Of a DNA stretch of 11,639 nucleotides, positions 1-8,603 are shown one piece after another. The stretch is taken from the NCBI GenBank assembly GCA_015499985.1, contig JAAAUF010000465.1, positions 18,257-29,895 of the forward strand. Direction: 5' to 3'. The first letter of the stretch is position 1. Each line of letters opens with the position of its first letter. This DNA is from Haplosporangium gracile (taxonomy: Eukaryota; Mortierellomycota; Mortierellomycetes; Mortierellales; Mortierellaceae). The translations under genes were made by a program, and so were the position numbers. A model generated the notes under the pieces. It worked only from the letters and a program-made list of their open reading frames with translations, was not told the origin of the DNA and did no database searches.

Positions 1-302
1 TCATTCTTGTTTCTTTCAATTCACACACACACACATTCTCTTTCTCTTATACACACACGCACGTCCTTCACTGCAACCGTCACTCTTTATTATCATCCCC
101 ATCAATTTAATGGCATTGGATACCATACCATGGTACGTTTAGTTAACAAGAGATGGATGTGATTGCGTTGAGTATACTGTGGTGTGCTGTCCGGTGCTAC
201 GTGTGATACCCTTTGGTTGAGCATCACAGAGCACGCCGCACTACCTTGTTAGTATCCAGGGTGACCCCATTGAAGTGATCCTTCTCCTATATCTAATCTT
301 TT
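1..302. other. Upstream flank without a recognisable gene
   Basis: This stretch has CA-rich simple sequence near its start and otherwise mixed sequence with stops in the frame that leads into the retroelement fragment: a TAA lies at 294-296, just before the RNase H homology. I looked here for the reverse-transcriptase end of a gypsy polyprotein, for example the Asp-Ala-Ser motif that opens the RNase H fold, and did not find a convincing match. The element therefore appears 5'-truncated or scrambled at about position 300. Confidence 0.5.
22..62. repeat. CA microsatellite
   Basis: An uninterrupted (CA)7 tract lies at 22-35, and a second short ACACACAC run with a CACGCACG tail lies at about 51-62. 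The two are separated by pyrimidine-rich sequence. This is simple sequence, with no sign of a coding role. Confidence 0.85.
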
Positions 303-560
303 GTGGCGCTTTATTGTCTTCGAGAACTTTTGGCTGTTGTTTTTGCACTTGTTCGCTTTCATCATTATCTGCGGGGTGGTCCAAAGTTTACCTTCTTCAC
401 AGATCGTAGGGCATTGGTTTACATGCGTAATAAGCCAGTGTTGTCACCTATGATGGCCAACTGGTTGGAGACAATGATGAGTCTCCAGTTCGATGTGGCA
501 CATAGGCTCGGCATGGCGAATAATCTGCCGCGTCATCTATCATGCTTTTTTCAACAGATC
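303..560 (+). pseudogene. Ty3/gypsy retrotransposon RNase H fragment
   Basis: The frame starting at 303 reads as the middle and end of a Ty3/gypsy RNase H domain, the enzyme that removes RNA from the RNA:DNA hybrid during reverse transcription. Visible landmarks in order are the RELLAVVFAL helix, whose Glu is an expected catalytic residue, a YLRG..KFTFFTD strand with the expected catalytic Asp, and HRLGMANNLP near the domain end. In the family that last stretch leads into an Asp-containing motif before Leu-Ser. Here the position reads PRHLS, so the final catalytic Asp appears replaced by Arg. The start of the domain, with the first catalytic Asp, is missing upstream. The reading frame has no initiator of its own (first codon GTG after a stop). 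I infer an old inactive pol fragment. The domain assignment rests on motif recognition by eye. Confidence 0.8.
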
Positions 561-659
561 AGACATCCGCTTACTCGGCAGAAAGCATGGCAGAGACCGA
601 TAAACATAAAGAGAGTACGGTGCAGCTTATCTCTGAAGCGTGTAGGTTACAGGAATCAA

Positions 660-1510
660 GATTTAAAAGAAGCAGAGCGACAGGAAGCGACTCGTTCAGA
701 TTTGCTTTTAAAGATTCATGCACGTGAGCATTTTTGGTGCTGTGGCTATGGTTATGCAACATGCAGAAGGCAAAACTTGGCCTAATCTTCAACAAGATTG
801 CTTGGATCTAGTAGCGAAATGTCTTAGCTGCCAACGCTTTAATATTGCTAAGCGTGGCTATCATCCATTTCGTATTATCCATGCAAGAATGCCGGGTGAC
901 CATATGGCAATCGAACCTAGCAGGAACATTTGCCAATGGCAATAAGCATCTGTTGCTTGTTATTGGTGTCTGTACTCGCTTTGTGTTCTTAAGGCCGATC
1001 CCAGAAAAGACAACAGAATGGATCGCCAGAGAATTGTTTACTTTGGTTTGTTTGGTTGGTTTTCCAAACATTTTACAATCTGACAATGGCATTGACAAAC
1101 ATGGCCAAGACTGAACATCATTTTCATTACCCCGTATCATCCTCGTGCCAATGGTGTGGCTGAGCGTTAAATTGTAATAGTTAAACTAGCCATTAGCAAG
1201 TACATACGGAACGATATTTCAACTTGAGAAGAACATACATGTATCTGGTGTTCAATATGCCTTAAATACCAAAGTGGCAGCTTTACACAATTCAACACCT
1301 TTCTCTTTATTTTTTTGGCCGTCAACTGCGTGCTGCAGAAGAACCAAATATTCAGAGTGCACTCATGTCCGAGGAAGACTTGTTGAAGCGTGTGGATTAC
1401 TTGACCCAGATTGTGTTCCGCTATTTCGGAGGTCCGCCAAAAAGTATTAGAGCAGATATATATTAAGGATGTCAAGGTTAATCCTTTCCCTGCACGAAAT
1501 GGCCGGCATC
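660..1510 (+). pseudogene. Ty3/gypsy integrase, frameshifted relic
   Basis: This is an integrase continuing from the RNase H fragment, spread over several frames. The H2C2 zinc-binding region begins with HAREH at 717-731, frameshifts at a T5 run (731-735), and continues in another frame to WPNLQQDCLDLVAKC and CLSCQRFN, with the Cys pair at 820-831. The core is in a third frame: its first catalytic Asp is lost at a frameshift near 910, the second is present in LQSDNG (Asp codon 1082-1084), and the Glu is present in PRANGVAER (codon 1162-1164), followed at once by a TAA stop. A further shift leads to ALNTKVAALHNSTPF (about 1255-1300), the usual gypsy sequence after the core, then another at a T7 run near 1310 and one near 1420. 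No LTR, primer-binding site or polypurine tract was identified. The relic cannot encode a working integrase. Confidence 0.82.
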
Positions 1511-1569
1511 AATTCAAGTACGCGAGGTCTGTGAACATACACTAGGCTAAAGAGGAAGTCCTCATCTCC

Positions 1570-2915
1570 ATCTGAATCACATTGTAGGAGCGCACGACAA
1601 GATCTATCAATCGCTTTGAGAGTTCCGGGAGTTTCAACAAATGGTCAAATCTAAAACCGTAGTCAGTCAGTGGGAGCAATACCTTCGGGATGTAGTAGCA
1701 ACCCCTAATACAGTATATAACAGCGTACGAGAGAATGTTTTGAAATCTCTTCAACAACCAACTCAGACGGAGCAGGGCATGTTTGTGGATTTCCTCTTGT
1801 CATTAGGCACAAGGCAAGGAGCCAGTTATACGACTATTAACTCGCCTATTTTTCGAGGAATGATGACCCTCGCCAACCCAGCATTTACAAAATTCCAACA
1901 ACTTCAACATTACAGCGAACATTTAGGGACAAGGTCAAATACTGGAAAACTAAACATGATGACATACCTTCAACAAAATATATATCGCGAAGCCCTTTAC
2001 CATGGACACCTGGACTAACAGCACTGGTGACAGGAAGTTTCTCGATGTCATTCTGCACTTCATGGACGCTGACTACAGTGTGAAAACAATTGCAGTTGGT
2101 ATGGCGCCAATGGAGCAGTCCTCTTTTTTATAGTTTTTGTGATAGTGGACTTCTTTTTAACCCCCTCCACTATATCCAATATTAACAAAATAAATAGAAA
2201 GAATTGTTGGCGAATGGAGATGGGAGGGAAAGCTGCTATCCATTACAACCAATGGTGCCTCGAACATGAAGAAGTGTGTGGACCTGTTCAATGAGAGAAG
2301 GAGCAGAAGGTGTCTTGGATTTACTGCGCTGCCTATTCAATCCGGCTGTGCATCAATACGGCGCTTGGCAAAGGGAAAGAGACGAAGTATCTCAAGCCTG
2401 CCAGCGTCTCTGTTCAAAAGGTGCGAGCAGGTCGTCTAGTTATTCAACGGCTGTGGCGCAGCAAAACAGACTTTGGAATTTGAACAGAAACGTCGCGGTT
2501 GCACAAAACCCTACAAACTTATTAGGGCTACAGAGACGAGGTGAAACTCCCGGTTGACTCTAGGAGTTAGAGTCTACAAGCTTACTGCCGAGATTAGGAA
2601 CGCTGTCGAGGTTGTGAGTCGGTCATTAGTCAAGGTCGATGCAGACAAGCATTGGGCGGTCATGAACTGTCTGCTTAATCAGCAGGAGCTTCACGAACTC
2701 AAGAACGTGTACAACTTCCTAAACCCTGCAGCCGACCTGACGCATTTTGTTGGTGGATCCAAGTACCCTACGATGTCCTCCGTCTGTTTACCCAAAGATC
2801 CGTGATGTTGTCCCGCCTCTTGACCTGCATGCCACCGAGCCAGCCCGAACTTTGCATGGCGCTCTTACGGAGCATACCTTGGCCATTATGGATAGATGTC
2901 AAATGACGTGCATAT
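1570..2915 (+). mobile_element. hAT-superfamily transposase relic
   Basis: Read across frames, this region matches the layout of hAT transposases, the cut-and-paste enzymes with an RNase H-like core. The first part is an open frame at 1641-2018 with FVDFLLSLGT and INSPIFRGMMTLANPAF, like the family's segment before the core. A frame change then gives FTMDTWTNSTGDRKFLDVIL (from about 1996), the strand carrying the first catalytic Asp, ending at a TAG at 2131. ITTNGASNMKKCVDLF (from 2242) corresponds to the second Asp region, here Asn instead of the usual Asp. CAAYSIRLCINTAL (from about 2325) matches the conserved Cys-Ala-His-x-Leu stretch with His replaced by Tyr. An open frame at 2554-2805 ends near KYPTMSSVCLP, and a last frame reads IRDVVPPLDLH to a stop at about 2919. 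No C-terminal dimerisation domain, terminal inverted repeats or 8-bp target duplication were found. It is a dead copy; the exact subfamily is unknown. Confidence 0.75.
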
Positions 2916-3404
2916 AGCTAAAGTCGTCTCTACCTTTGTTTGCATAGAAATCATGATCATTAATTCTCCAGTTCAATCATTAAGCCACACCGTTAGTGAC
3001 AATATCGTTGGCGGAGGATCCTCTCCCTTGACGCCCGAGGAGTCGCCATATTCATCACATTCTCCGCTTGATTTCAATAAGAATATGGCGGAGGAGGCAC
3101 AGGCGCTTTGTAGTGCTTCTGGATCGTTGCAGGACGTTCTTTTCAGGTGCCTTTCAAAGCGGCTCTGCTTTGCCGGCATGGGTGAAGGATCGTCCTTTGT
3201 ATCAACTCAAGTTGAGGCTATGATAGGAATAGAGTTCTTGGGTAACTCTAAACAGTGATGATGAGAGCTGATGTTACCTTCTTTTTCTTCTCTCCTGCAG
3301 CAAAAACAAGATCAGCCAGCAGGAAATTCTGGTCAAAGGTTTGTGCGTTACAGCGTATTGTCTTGATTTTAAGGGGTTTAAAAATCAAAAAAAAAGAGCA
3401 ATGA
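2896..3404 (+). CDS. Doubtful small ORF, possibly spliced, unknown product
   Basis: An ATG at 2896 opens a frame that stays open to a TGA at 3256-3258 (120 residues). If a 59-base intron from donor GGTAACT (3242) to acceptor CTCCTGCAG (3300) is removed, the frame continues with a basic tail to a TGA at 3402-3404, giving 149 residues. The acceptor has a good pyrimidine tract. The central part (about 3000-3240) is not low-complexity and contains SSPLTPEESPYSSHSPLDF followed by a more hydrophobic, Cys-containing stretch. I recognise no domain. It starts inside the last readable hAT segment in a different frame, so it may be leftover transposon DNA, a host exon, or chance. A CATAG acceptor-like site just before an ATG at 2953 offers another possible start. 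Confidence 0.22.
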
Positions 3405-4670
3405 AAACGCGGACATGTGGTTGATGGGCGGTTGGGGTACGAATGAATAATGCAAAAAAGGGCGTACAGACGCCAAGAGGACATGTTTTGTTCCAGCTTA
3501 GCATTCCTCTATGCACCCTTACTATCCTTAATTGCTCATTCTGTATGAATGGGGTTTGTTCTTTCCTTGGCTAATGGACATGCTTGTTGTCGATCTGTTT
3601 ATCCATAGGGGACTGATTGGGAGGTATGATTATTCGGCGAAAAAAAGGCTAAGGATACGGAAATGAAAAAATAGGAAAACAAAAAAAAAAAAAAATTGAC
3701 GATCGTCCTGTCCATCGTGTCCGTTAATCGATTGACCCCGAAATACAAAGAAAAACAAAAAACAACAATACAATAAAAAATAAAGGAGTAGAAGGATGGT
3801 GGGGACGGGCCGATGAACGTATTCGAAGCATAGGCCCCGCTAGACTGGGCTCGAAAGTCGATTGTAGACATAGAGAAGGAGAGAATGAAAGTGCGATGAT
3901 TCCTATCTTTCAATAAGAAAATAAGAAGGAAAGAAGGTCGTCCCATAGAAGAAAGAAAATGAGGAAGAAAGGAGATAAATAGACGTAAAGACAAAAGGAA
4001 TAATGTGGGAAGATGGTAGCATCCCAAACGCGAGGGTGCGTTTCTACAGTCCATAGGAGGAAGTCGCCCTAGAATAAACGAAGACTGGATTGTGGTCTAA
4101 CAGTAATAATAATTCCGGATAAAAATATATGAAGCTCCCGTACAAGGTGGCCATGCCATGCGATGCATGCATACATACACCGATACATGTCATAGTCTAT
4201 TGCATGTGTTCGTTGTTGCAGATTTCAGATTTCTCAATTGCATCTTTGTAAGTGCCAAGGATAAACCATGTTTGACTTGACAAAGATTCGTTCTCGTTTT
4301 TAGAAGTTCCACTCGCATTGCTCATTTCTTACCCCTTTGGCTTCCTCCATTCTGTAGCCATGGGTTCCTTCTGATTGCTCCCCTAGTTCTTTTTTTTTTT
4401 TTCTTTGTTGATGTGAAGTAAAATAAAAAATTGAGAAATGTGCATTGGCCCCCTCTCCCTTTGCCTTAATTTTTTGTTGGGTGCTCCATGCACGAAACGC
4501 AAAAAAAATAAATAATAAGAGTGAGTTTAACGTACTGTGACCGTACAGCGATCGGTTCGCCTTTTGAGAACTGATGAGGTGGTCCGACCTGCAGGAGACA
4601 CCCATCAAATCAAAACATCAAAAATCAAAAAAGCAAAATTGAAGCGGCGAATTATGCGCTGATTGTCCCT
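3405..4670. other. Intergenic, AT-rich, no gene seen
   Basis: Between the small ORF and the TMEM135-like gene I see only noncoding sequence: long A runs (about 3681-3695), a T run near 4391-4402, A/G-rich stretches at 3880-3980 and a short ATGCATGC palindromic patch near 4160-4172. The open frames on the minus strand here are rich in Phe, Leu and Ser because they translate poly-pyrimidine complement, and none shows a domain. No tRNA cloverleaf or terminal repeats were found. Confidence 0.6.
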
Positions 4671-4720
4671 GAGACCCAAATGCCTTTTTCGGGCCCTCAG
4701 GGACTCCGTTCTCTTGTTGA

Positions 4721-4730
4721 TATAAAAAGG
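4721..4730 (+). promoter_or_regulatory. TATA box of the TMEM135-like gene
   Basis: TATAAAAAGG is a near-perfect TATA element about 320 bases before the chosen start codon. Between it and ATG 5043 there is no other ATG, so 5043 would be the first AUG of a transcript begun here. The ATG at 4680 lies upstream of the TATA box and would not be in that transcript. Confidence 0.6.
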
Positions 4731-4743
4731 CACTTGTCTCATC

Positions 4744-5040
4744 AGGTTCCACTTCCTTTTTTCCCTCCATCAAATCCATCAAGCCAAGGCAACGTCAATT
4801 ATCCTCGACACTATTTTCTCTCTCTTCACCTCTTCACCTCTTCACCTCTTTGCCCTCTTTACCCTTTTCCCCTTTTTCTCTTTCTTTTTTTCCTTCTCTC
4901 TTTCAACCCTTTCTTCTTCACTTCACGTTTTCTATCTTTCCCTCCACTTCTTTCCTTACGCTCACACTCGACTCATTCCCTCTTTTTACTGCACCCGCCA
5001 AACTTTCCCACAACATATACCACAGCACATCACACATCAA
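4744..5040 (+). promoter_or_regulatory. Pyrimidine-rich leader with a triple 8-bp repeat
   Basis: The coding strand is overwhelmingly C and T from about 4744 to 4990, then turns CA-rich next to the start codon. The unit TTCACCTC is repeated three times in tandem at 4825-4848. CT-rich stretches near transcription starts are common in fungal promoters, so this is probably core promoter or 5' UTR. It stays open in the frame of the gene only because pyrimidine-rich DNA lacks stop codons. Confidence 0.6.
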
Positions 5041-5042
5041 AA

Positions 5043-7885
5043 ATGGCAAAGATATTCAGCGTTACACCAGCAGAACTCGACATCCTAAACGACAGGAACG
5101 CCAACAACCATAATCACCTTGACTCTTCCTCAGATACATCATACCCATCCACCCCTACAGACACACACTCTTCAGACCCATTTGCCTCACACTTCCGTCC
5201 CCTCAAGTCCACTTCTACCTCTGCGTCGACAGTGAGGGGAGGAGACCTGTCAAAGATTGTGCTCTCGTTCTTCCTCTCGCCCACAGGATACCGTCTCCTG
5301 AGATTGGATACAAAAAGCAAGTCCAAGAAGGGTAAATCTACCGCTACTCCTGTGAATTCTAGCTCTGCTTCCAAGAAGAGCAAGAAGGTCTCGGCGACTG
5401 TTTCACACAAAAGTCTCCAGAGACTTGGTACCTCCCTCGTTGACCCAGAGGAATACGAGCAATGGTTCAAGTAAGTTATTTTTGCCTCCAAAGTCAATCG
5501 CCTTTGCCTGCATGGGGTTAACGAAAAGAAGAGTTCATTGGGGAGACAGGAAGGAGTGTACTAAAATGGGCTTTGTTTTTGGGCGCCTCCCCAATCCTTT
5601 TTCCCGCCCCACAACAAAAAATAACATAAAAATGCAAGGGCCAATCAAATCCAGAAAGTTAACCTTTTTCTGTTTATTCTTGTTTTCTTCGACCTTGCAC
5701 AATGAACTATTGTTTTTACCCAACAAAGATCACAAGCCTACAACGACAACAACAAACTCTCAATTGACGACGGCCACCATGGCGACAACGACAACAAACG
5801 ACAAGTCAACAGAAACGTAGCAGCCTTGTCTTCAGCGACACGCGCAGGAATCCGAGGCTTCACACTAGCATTCCTGGCAGGCACAGCCATGGACGTCCTC
5901 CTCCCCGCCCTCCTCAAACAAAAATTCAGAGGACTCGTCCGCAAAATCTTCACCAACCCTTCCTCGCTGCGACTGGGTGCTTCCTGTGGTCTCTTTGCTT
6001 TCGTCTACAAACTATCGTTCCACCTCATCGCCCTCGCCCTCGAGTCTTATTCTTCTCAGGATCAACGCACATCAACTTCCAGGCGGTCGGATTCTGGAAT
6101 TGGTCTTGGAGATAGGCAGCGACGAGGACGACATGGAAATGGCAAGATTGTGTTTGAAGGATTGACACAGCTTGATAGTGAGGACGATGAAAACCAATTA
6201 TATAGCGAGAGTGATGACGATACACTCCCAGTATGTCCCAAGGAACAGATTGCGAGAAATAGGAAAAAGTGGGTCCCCGCCCTCTTGGCTTCCCTTTTGG
6301 CTGCTCCAGTCTACAGTCTTATCCCCGAAAAGGCTCGCCGGTTGACGATGGCATTGTACTTTTTGACGTATGCCGGCGAATCTGCTTATGTGACGCTGGA
6401 ACACGAGGGTTTGCTGAAGTGGTTGCCTAGTTGGGTCGGGATCTGGGTCTTGGCGCCCATTAGTACTTCCCAAATTGTGCATACCTTCATCCAGCACAAC
6501 GACTGCAGTCCTGTAAGTGTTTCTCTTTGCTTGCTTTTGCTTTCTCTTTTTTTTTTATTTTTCGATCTCCTCCTTCTCTCCTCTTATCTTTTTCTCTATG
6601 CAATCCTCCTTCTCCTTTTTCTGTTTTTCTGCGCCCCTACGATCGGATCGTCTTTCTATTCCCCACCAAACAACAAAAGACGCCATACAACATGCCTTTC
6701 TGCCTCCTCTTCCCCTTCTTTTCCACCCATCCTGTCTATGCCACGTTTTTTTTTTTTTTTTATCTCAGTACCCGAAGACATGCAGTACACCCCTTCTTTT
6801 GCGTTTGGTGTACCTTATTTCAGATCCAACAGTTAACTAACCAAGGCGTCCCCTTGTTTTCTCCTTCTTCCTTCTTCCTTCTACTCCCTAAACGCTCAAA
6901 ACGCGAAAAACCTTTCTAGGTGGGATGGACAAAGCTGATCATGTCGCAGTGTGCCCCATTCCTGCACCGCCCTAAGGGGTTCGACACCAAGACCCTAGGC
7001 GCCTTCCCCACCTCCGGACAACTCTTTGAAGGCGCCAAGGCCTACATGAACGTCGGGTACCAGTCTCAACCCATCCTCGCCTCTGCCGCCACTGCTGCTG
7101 CTGCAGTTCTAACAGGAGACGGAAGTGTGAAGAGGTTCTTGTTGCCAGAGGCCTGTGAGAGCGTGTTTAGGTTCACAGAGTCCATGGGACATCACTCAGT
7201 AGGGTGCCAGATGTTCCATCCGGAAGACGCGAGCTGTGGGACTGCAACGAAGAAGTTGTTGGGACGGAATGCGGTTTTTTCGTTCAAGATGTATGCGGTC
7301 TTGGCGGCTTTGACATTTGTCGCTCGTGGGGGTAACGTCTTCCAGAAAGGGTAAGACAATCTATACCTTTTTTTATGTTGCCCAATACTTGTTTCTTTTG
7401 TTCAGTTTGGTTGACGTGTTTAATGGCCTCTCTTTTTTCTAATACCCTTTTCTCGCTGTTTCTTCTCTTCTATTAGAGTGATGAATTATGTGTCAAAGAC
7501 AACGATCGCAACCCTTCGTTCAACAATCGCCACGTGGGGAATCGTCGTCACAGCATTCCCGCTATTCTGTTCCATGGACCGAACTCTCCCCTCCTGGTTC
7601 CTCCCCACAAAACGACACTACATCAACGGATTCCTGGGTGGGCTCTGGGTCCTGATTGAAACGCCTGCGAGACAATCAGCGTTGACGTTATATTTCACAA
7701 GGTTTATGATTGAGGCGCTTTGGAGACGCGCTGTAAAGGCCGGTTGGGCTAGAAAGGTGAAGGGCGGAGAGACAATATTGTTTGGATGCGCTATGGCGGT
7801 AGTTATGGGGGTTTTTGAAACTACGCCTAGCATGACTAGGAAGACAATTATCCAGAGTATGTTGAACAAGATCTTTGTTGATTAG
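5043..7885 (+). CDS. TMEM135/PMP52-family multi-pass membrane protein, four exons
   Basis: I read exons 5043-5470, 5813-6512, 6920-7350 and 7477-7885, in frame across all joins, giving 655 residues. An alternative exon 2 start at 5729 gives 683. The animal family member is a peroxisomal protein also tied to mitochondrial dynamics, fat storage and cholesterol export; its molecular activity is not settled. Family signs: an ARAGIRGF-like amphipathic start (about 152-160) followed by hydrophobic spans near 155-176 and 196-219; spans near 298-315, 346-368 and 427-442; the Cys-rich signature CQMFHPEDASC (472-482) followed by FSFKMYAVLAAL; and the C-terminal half with NGFLGGLWVLIETPARQSAL, LYFTRFMIEALW and GGETILFGCAMAVVMGVFE. 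The first 143 residues are Ser/Thr-rich with Lys clusters and look disordered. Residues 222-294 form a hydrophilic acidic insert (SEDDEN, SESDDD). The human protein is roughly 460 residues; the extra length is the N-terminus and the insert. The start is the first ATG after the TATA box, with A at -3. Family membership is firm; location and role in this organism are inferred. Confidence 0.9.
5471..5812 (+). other. Intron 1 of the TMEM135-like gene
   Basis: The donor is AA|GTAAGT. The phase of exon 1 requires an exon start at position 2 modulo 3, and an in-frame TGA at 5703-5705 excludes earlier acceptors. Two sites fit: CAACAG ending at 5812 (good CAG, but no pyrimidine tract) and CAAAG ending at 5728 (weaker AAG, but behind a T-rich tract). 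The 84 bases between them are open in frame, encode an Asp/Asn-rich stretch, and have mostly C in third positions, so they may be exonic. Confidence 0.75.
6513..6919 (+). other. Intron 2 of the TMEM135-like gene
   Basis: The donor CT|GTAAGT and acceptor CCTTTCTAG|G give a phase-0 junction joining HNDCSP to VGWTKLIM, which fits the family spacing. The 407-base intron is T-rich and contains a second very strong acceptor (a long T run followed by TATCTCAG, ending at 6768). Confidence 0.85.
7351..7476 (+). other. Intron 3 of the TMEM135-like gene
   Basis: The donor GG|GTAAGA and acceptor CTTCTATTAG|A define a 126-base intron. Joining restores the frame as FQKG-VMNYV. The start of exon 4 is fixed at 7477 because the alternative AG two bases later breaks the frame. 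Confidence 0.88.
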
Positions 7886-7949
7886 GGAGATATGTCTCTC
7901 TTTCCCCTCTTCTTTTAATTCTGCCCTTCATACCCTAATATAATTTACG

Positions 7950-7955
7950 AATAAA
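7950..7955 (+). terminator. Poly(A) signal of the TMEM135-like gene
   Basis: A canonical AATAAA lies 65 bases after the stop codon, in AT-rich sequence, at the usual place for 3'-end formation. Cleavage would be expected shortly downstream. Confidence 0.6.
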
Positions 7956-8012
7956 AAATGCTGTCAAACTCGATTTACTAAAGGAAGGCGCGCCGCGTAT
8001 AGAGTTTAGACG

Positions 8013-8018
8013 TTTATT
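8013..8018 (-). terminator. Candidate poly(A) signal of the minus-strand gene
   Basis: TTTATT on the + strand is AATAAA on the - strand, about 585 bases past the stop at 8604. It is the only canonical hexamer I found in that stretch. The distance is long, so a non-canonical signal nearer the stop remains possible. Confidence 0.4.
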
Positions 8019-8603
8019 TCGATTTCTATGTATACGTGTTGTGGTAAAAAAAACAACAGGCAATGACAGTCTATGAGGGCAAAAAGCAAGAGAAGAAAAA
8101 GAAAAGGAGGGGTGTGGAAATAGTCTAGAAAATGTGTCTGCGCGGTCTAGTTCTTATCTAAGGAAGAAGTCAAAAGGGGGCGGTGGTGTTGATGATGATG
8201 ATGGCTGAAAGAAAGTGTGTGGATGTGTATGGATGTTGTGGGTGTGTTGTGGATGCTGTGGGCGAGAGTCGTGGTTGTTGGCGCGTGGTTATTCGTTTGT
8301 ACGGGTAGGGGTCATTATGACGATGAATGATAGGTGAGTTGGAGGGGGGGGGGAAAATGAATGAGAAACAACATTGTCTATATCAAAGTGAGAAAAAAAA
8401 ACGAGGGTACTAACAAAAAATGGGTCAAGAAGAAATACAAGAGACGGTAAAAAGGAAAGAAAAAAGGAGGAGCAAGAGGAAAAAAATACACAAAGGAGAT
8501 GGAACCGATGTGGAGGGAGGAAGGGGGTCCAAAAAAAAAGTCGTAGGCCTGACTTGTTTGTACCTTCCCATTCACTCAATCTCTCTCGTCGGCGTCGCGT
8601 AAC
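8019..8603. other. Convergent intergenic or 3' UTR region
   Basis: The + strand is purine-rich (AAGAAAAAGAAAAGG, AGGAGG and a G10 run near 8344-8353), so on the - strand this is pyrimidine-rich and would be the 3' UTR of the minus-strand gene if the distal poly(A) signal is used. There are GATGATGATGATGG and TGTGGATG-type short repeats at about 8190-8260. I see no gene; open frames here are products of base composition. Confidence 0.5.

Noticed and set aside
1641..2018. The 125-codon frame as an independent host gene
   Set aside because: Its sequence continues, after a frame change, directly into hAT core motifs, so it is better read as the N-terminal part of the transposase relic.
3599..4054. 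151-codon minus-strand open frame
   Set aside because: Composition is almost only Phe, Ser, Leu and Ile from A/G-rich + strand DNA; no domain, no splice or promoter support.
4540..4580. GGTTCGCC resembling a tRNA T-loop
   Set aside because: It lacks the conserved A after TTCG and no acceptor or anticodon stem can be drawn around it.
4680..5042. In-frame upstream extension of the TMEM135-like gene from ATG 4680
   Set aside because: It translates the CT-rich leader (Phe/Leu/Ser/Pro), its ATG lies upstream of the TATA box, and 5043 is the first ATG after that box with a good context.
8289..8579. 96-codon minus-strand open frame after the minus-strand gene
   Set aside because: It lies in the pyrimidine-rich 3' region, with low-complexity Phe/Ser/Leu content.
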